This document shows positions 12,563-13,348 of a stretch of DNA of 13,348 nucleotides, piece by piece. The stretch is taken from assembly GCA_020435885.1 (NCBI GenBank), contig JAGQYU010000006.1, positions 337-13,684 of the forward strand. The letters run 5' to 3'. A program made the position numbers and the translations under genes. Within the stretch, counting starts at the first letter, position 1. Each line of letters begins with the position of its first letter. Below the pieces are notes generated by a model, which did not search any database, had not been told where the DNA came from, and saw nothing but the letters and a program-made list of their open reading frames with translations. This DNA is from Flavobacteriaceae bacterium. Lineage in GTDB: Bacteria > Bacteroidota > Bacteroidia > Flavobacteriales > Flavobacteriaceae.

Positions 12563-13348
12563 TTACCTTATTTCATTATCATCTGAATCTAAAAAATGGT
12601 ATTCTAGATATTGGTAAGCATCTCTTGGTATGATTTTGATCCACTTTTTGTGTTTAAAAAACCACTTTTGTTGAATTGAAGGCATTCCCTTTTTTAAATA
12701 AGCCGCTATAAAAGGATGCACATGTAATAACATCCTTTTGGGAGCTTCAGGAGCAATTCTGTCTAAATGATTTTCAATCTTTTCGACTAAAGTAATTGGA
12801 GCCTCAACTTCACCATCCTTGTTAGGATTTTCTTCTTTGGTTTTTATAACCATTTCTGGTCTTACACGTTGTCTGGTTATTTGTACCAGACCAAATTTAC
12901 TTGGTGGTAATATTTTGTGTTTTGTTCTGTTGTGTAATTTCATTTCCTCTTTTAAATGCTCATACAGCTTTTGTCTGTGATCTGCTGAATGCATATCAAT
13001 GAAATCTACTACAATTATTCCACCCATATCTCGTAATTGTAATTGACGAGCAATTTCTGATGCGGCAATCATATTTACCTCTAAGGCAGTATCTGCCTGT
13101 GAGTTTGCTTTATTAGAACGATTACCACTGTTCACATCAATTACATGCAAAGCCTCTGTATGTTCAATTACCAAATAAGCACCTTTGGGCATTGAAACAG
13201 TTCTACCAAAAGCAGTTTTAATCTGCCTTTCAATACCATATTTTTCAAAAATAGGTACTCTTGTGTTATAGAGCTTTACAATAGAAACCTTAGAAGGAGC
13301 TATTTGCCTTAAATAATCTTTAAGTTCATTATACAGCACCTCATCATT
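12563..13348 (-). CDS. rng: Ribonuclease E/G family protein, 5' part outside the window
   Basis: This is the C-terminal 261 residues of an endoribonuclease of the RNase E/G family, which cleaves single-stranded RNA in rRNA maturation and mRNA turnover. The frame stays open to the right edge, so the gene continues beyond it. A GTG at 13339 is an internal valine and not a start. The catalytic DNase I-like subdomain is visible, with the magnesium-binding aspartates D71 in HVIDVNSGN and D115 in IIVVDFIDMHSADHR (numbered within the fragment). FGLVQITRQRVRPE (152-165) follows. The CPxCxGxG zinc-link motif that normally comes soon after is absent, replaced by a stretch with NPNKDGEVEAP. No long RNase E-like C-terminal scaffold is present, so it resembles RNase G. 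A strong terminator follows. Confidence 0.92.
   Translation of the reverse strand, partial: NDEVLYNELKDYLRQIAPSKVSIVKLYNTRVPIFEKYGIERQIKTAFGRTVSMPKGAYLVIEHTEALHVIDVNSGNRSNKANSQADTALEVNMIAASEIARQLQLRDMGGIIVVDFIDMHSADHRQKLYEHLKEEMKLHNRTKHKILPPSKFGLVQITRQRVRPEMVIKTKEENPNKDGEVEAPITLVEKIENHLDRIAPEAPKRMLLHVHPFIAAYLKKGMPSIQQKWFFKHKKWIKIIPRDAYQYLEYHFLDSDDNEIR

Overview
The window looks like chromosomal DNA of a member of the Bacteroidota, most probably a Flavobacteriaceae species. The evidence is low G+C, a gene order typical of that family (rbfA with a LolC/E-type permease; mce-ftsX-DUF3098-uppP-truB), a large secreted protein with a type IX secretion (T9SS) C-terminal sorting domain, and repeated matches to the Bacteroidota -7 promoter element TAnnTTTG just upstream of gene starts. 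No tRNA, rRNA, CRISPR array, insertion sequence or phage gene is visible, and no stretch over 300 bases lacks a gene.

Layout. Positions 1-1542 (minus) hold rbfA followed by a lipoprotein-release-type ABC permease cut by the left edge. Positions 1600-4667 (plus) form a tight five-gene run: methylmalonyl-CoA epimerase, the divisome protein FtsX, a small two-helix DUF3098-type membrane protein, undecaprenyl-diphosphatase UppP and tRNA pseudouridine synthase TruB. truB overlaps, tail to tail, a minus-strand pair (4644-6251) made of an SDR-type L-threonine dehydrogenase and a thioredoxin-fold protein with a single active-site cysteine. Positions 6377-8440 (plus) carry an unknown lipoprotein, a JmjC/cupin_8-type putative Fe(II)/2-oxoglutarate oxygenase and a small outer-membrane beta-barrel protein, each with its own candidate promoter. 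recX (minus) abuts the barrel gene. Positions 9033-12083 encode a 1016-residue modular T9SS cargo protein, followed by a strong hairpin terminator. After that come a small basic exported protein with a 28-residue duplicated unit (minus), another terminator and the 3' part of an RNase E/G gene (minus) that runs off the right edge.

How the genes fit together. Much of the window is housekeeping: ribosome maturation (RbfA), tRNA modification (TruB), RNA processing (RNase G), recombination control (RecX), and envelope and division functions (LolC/E-like permease, FtsX, UppP). Metabolic genes are the epimerase (propionyl-CoA/methylmalonyl-CoA interconversion) and threonine dehydrogenase (threonine to glycine plus acetyl-CoA). 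The accessory content is exported: a lipoprotein, a barrel protein, the T9SS cargo and the small basic protein.

I do not see a convincing undescribed multi-gene system. The points most worth a second look are the near-leaderless divergent promoters between rbfA and mce, the degenerate EF-hand-like duplication in the small basic protein, the absence of a zinc-link motif in the RNase G fragment, and the unknown small membrane protein fixed between ftsX and uppP.
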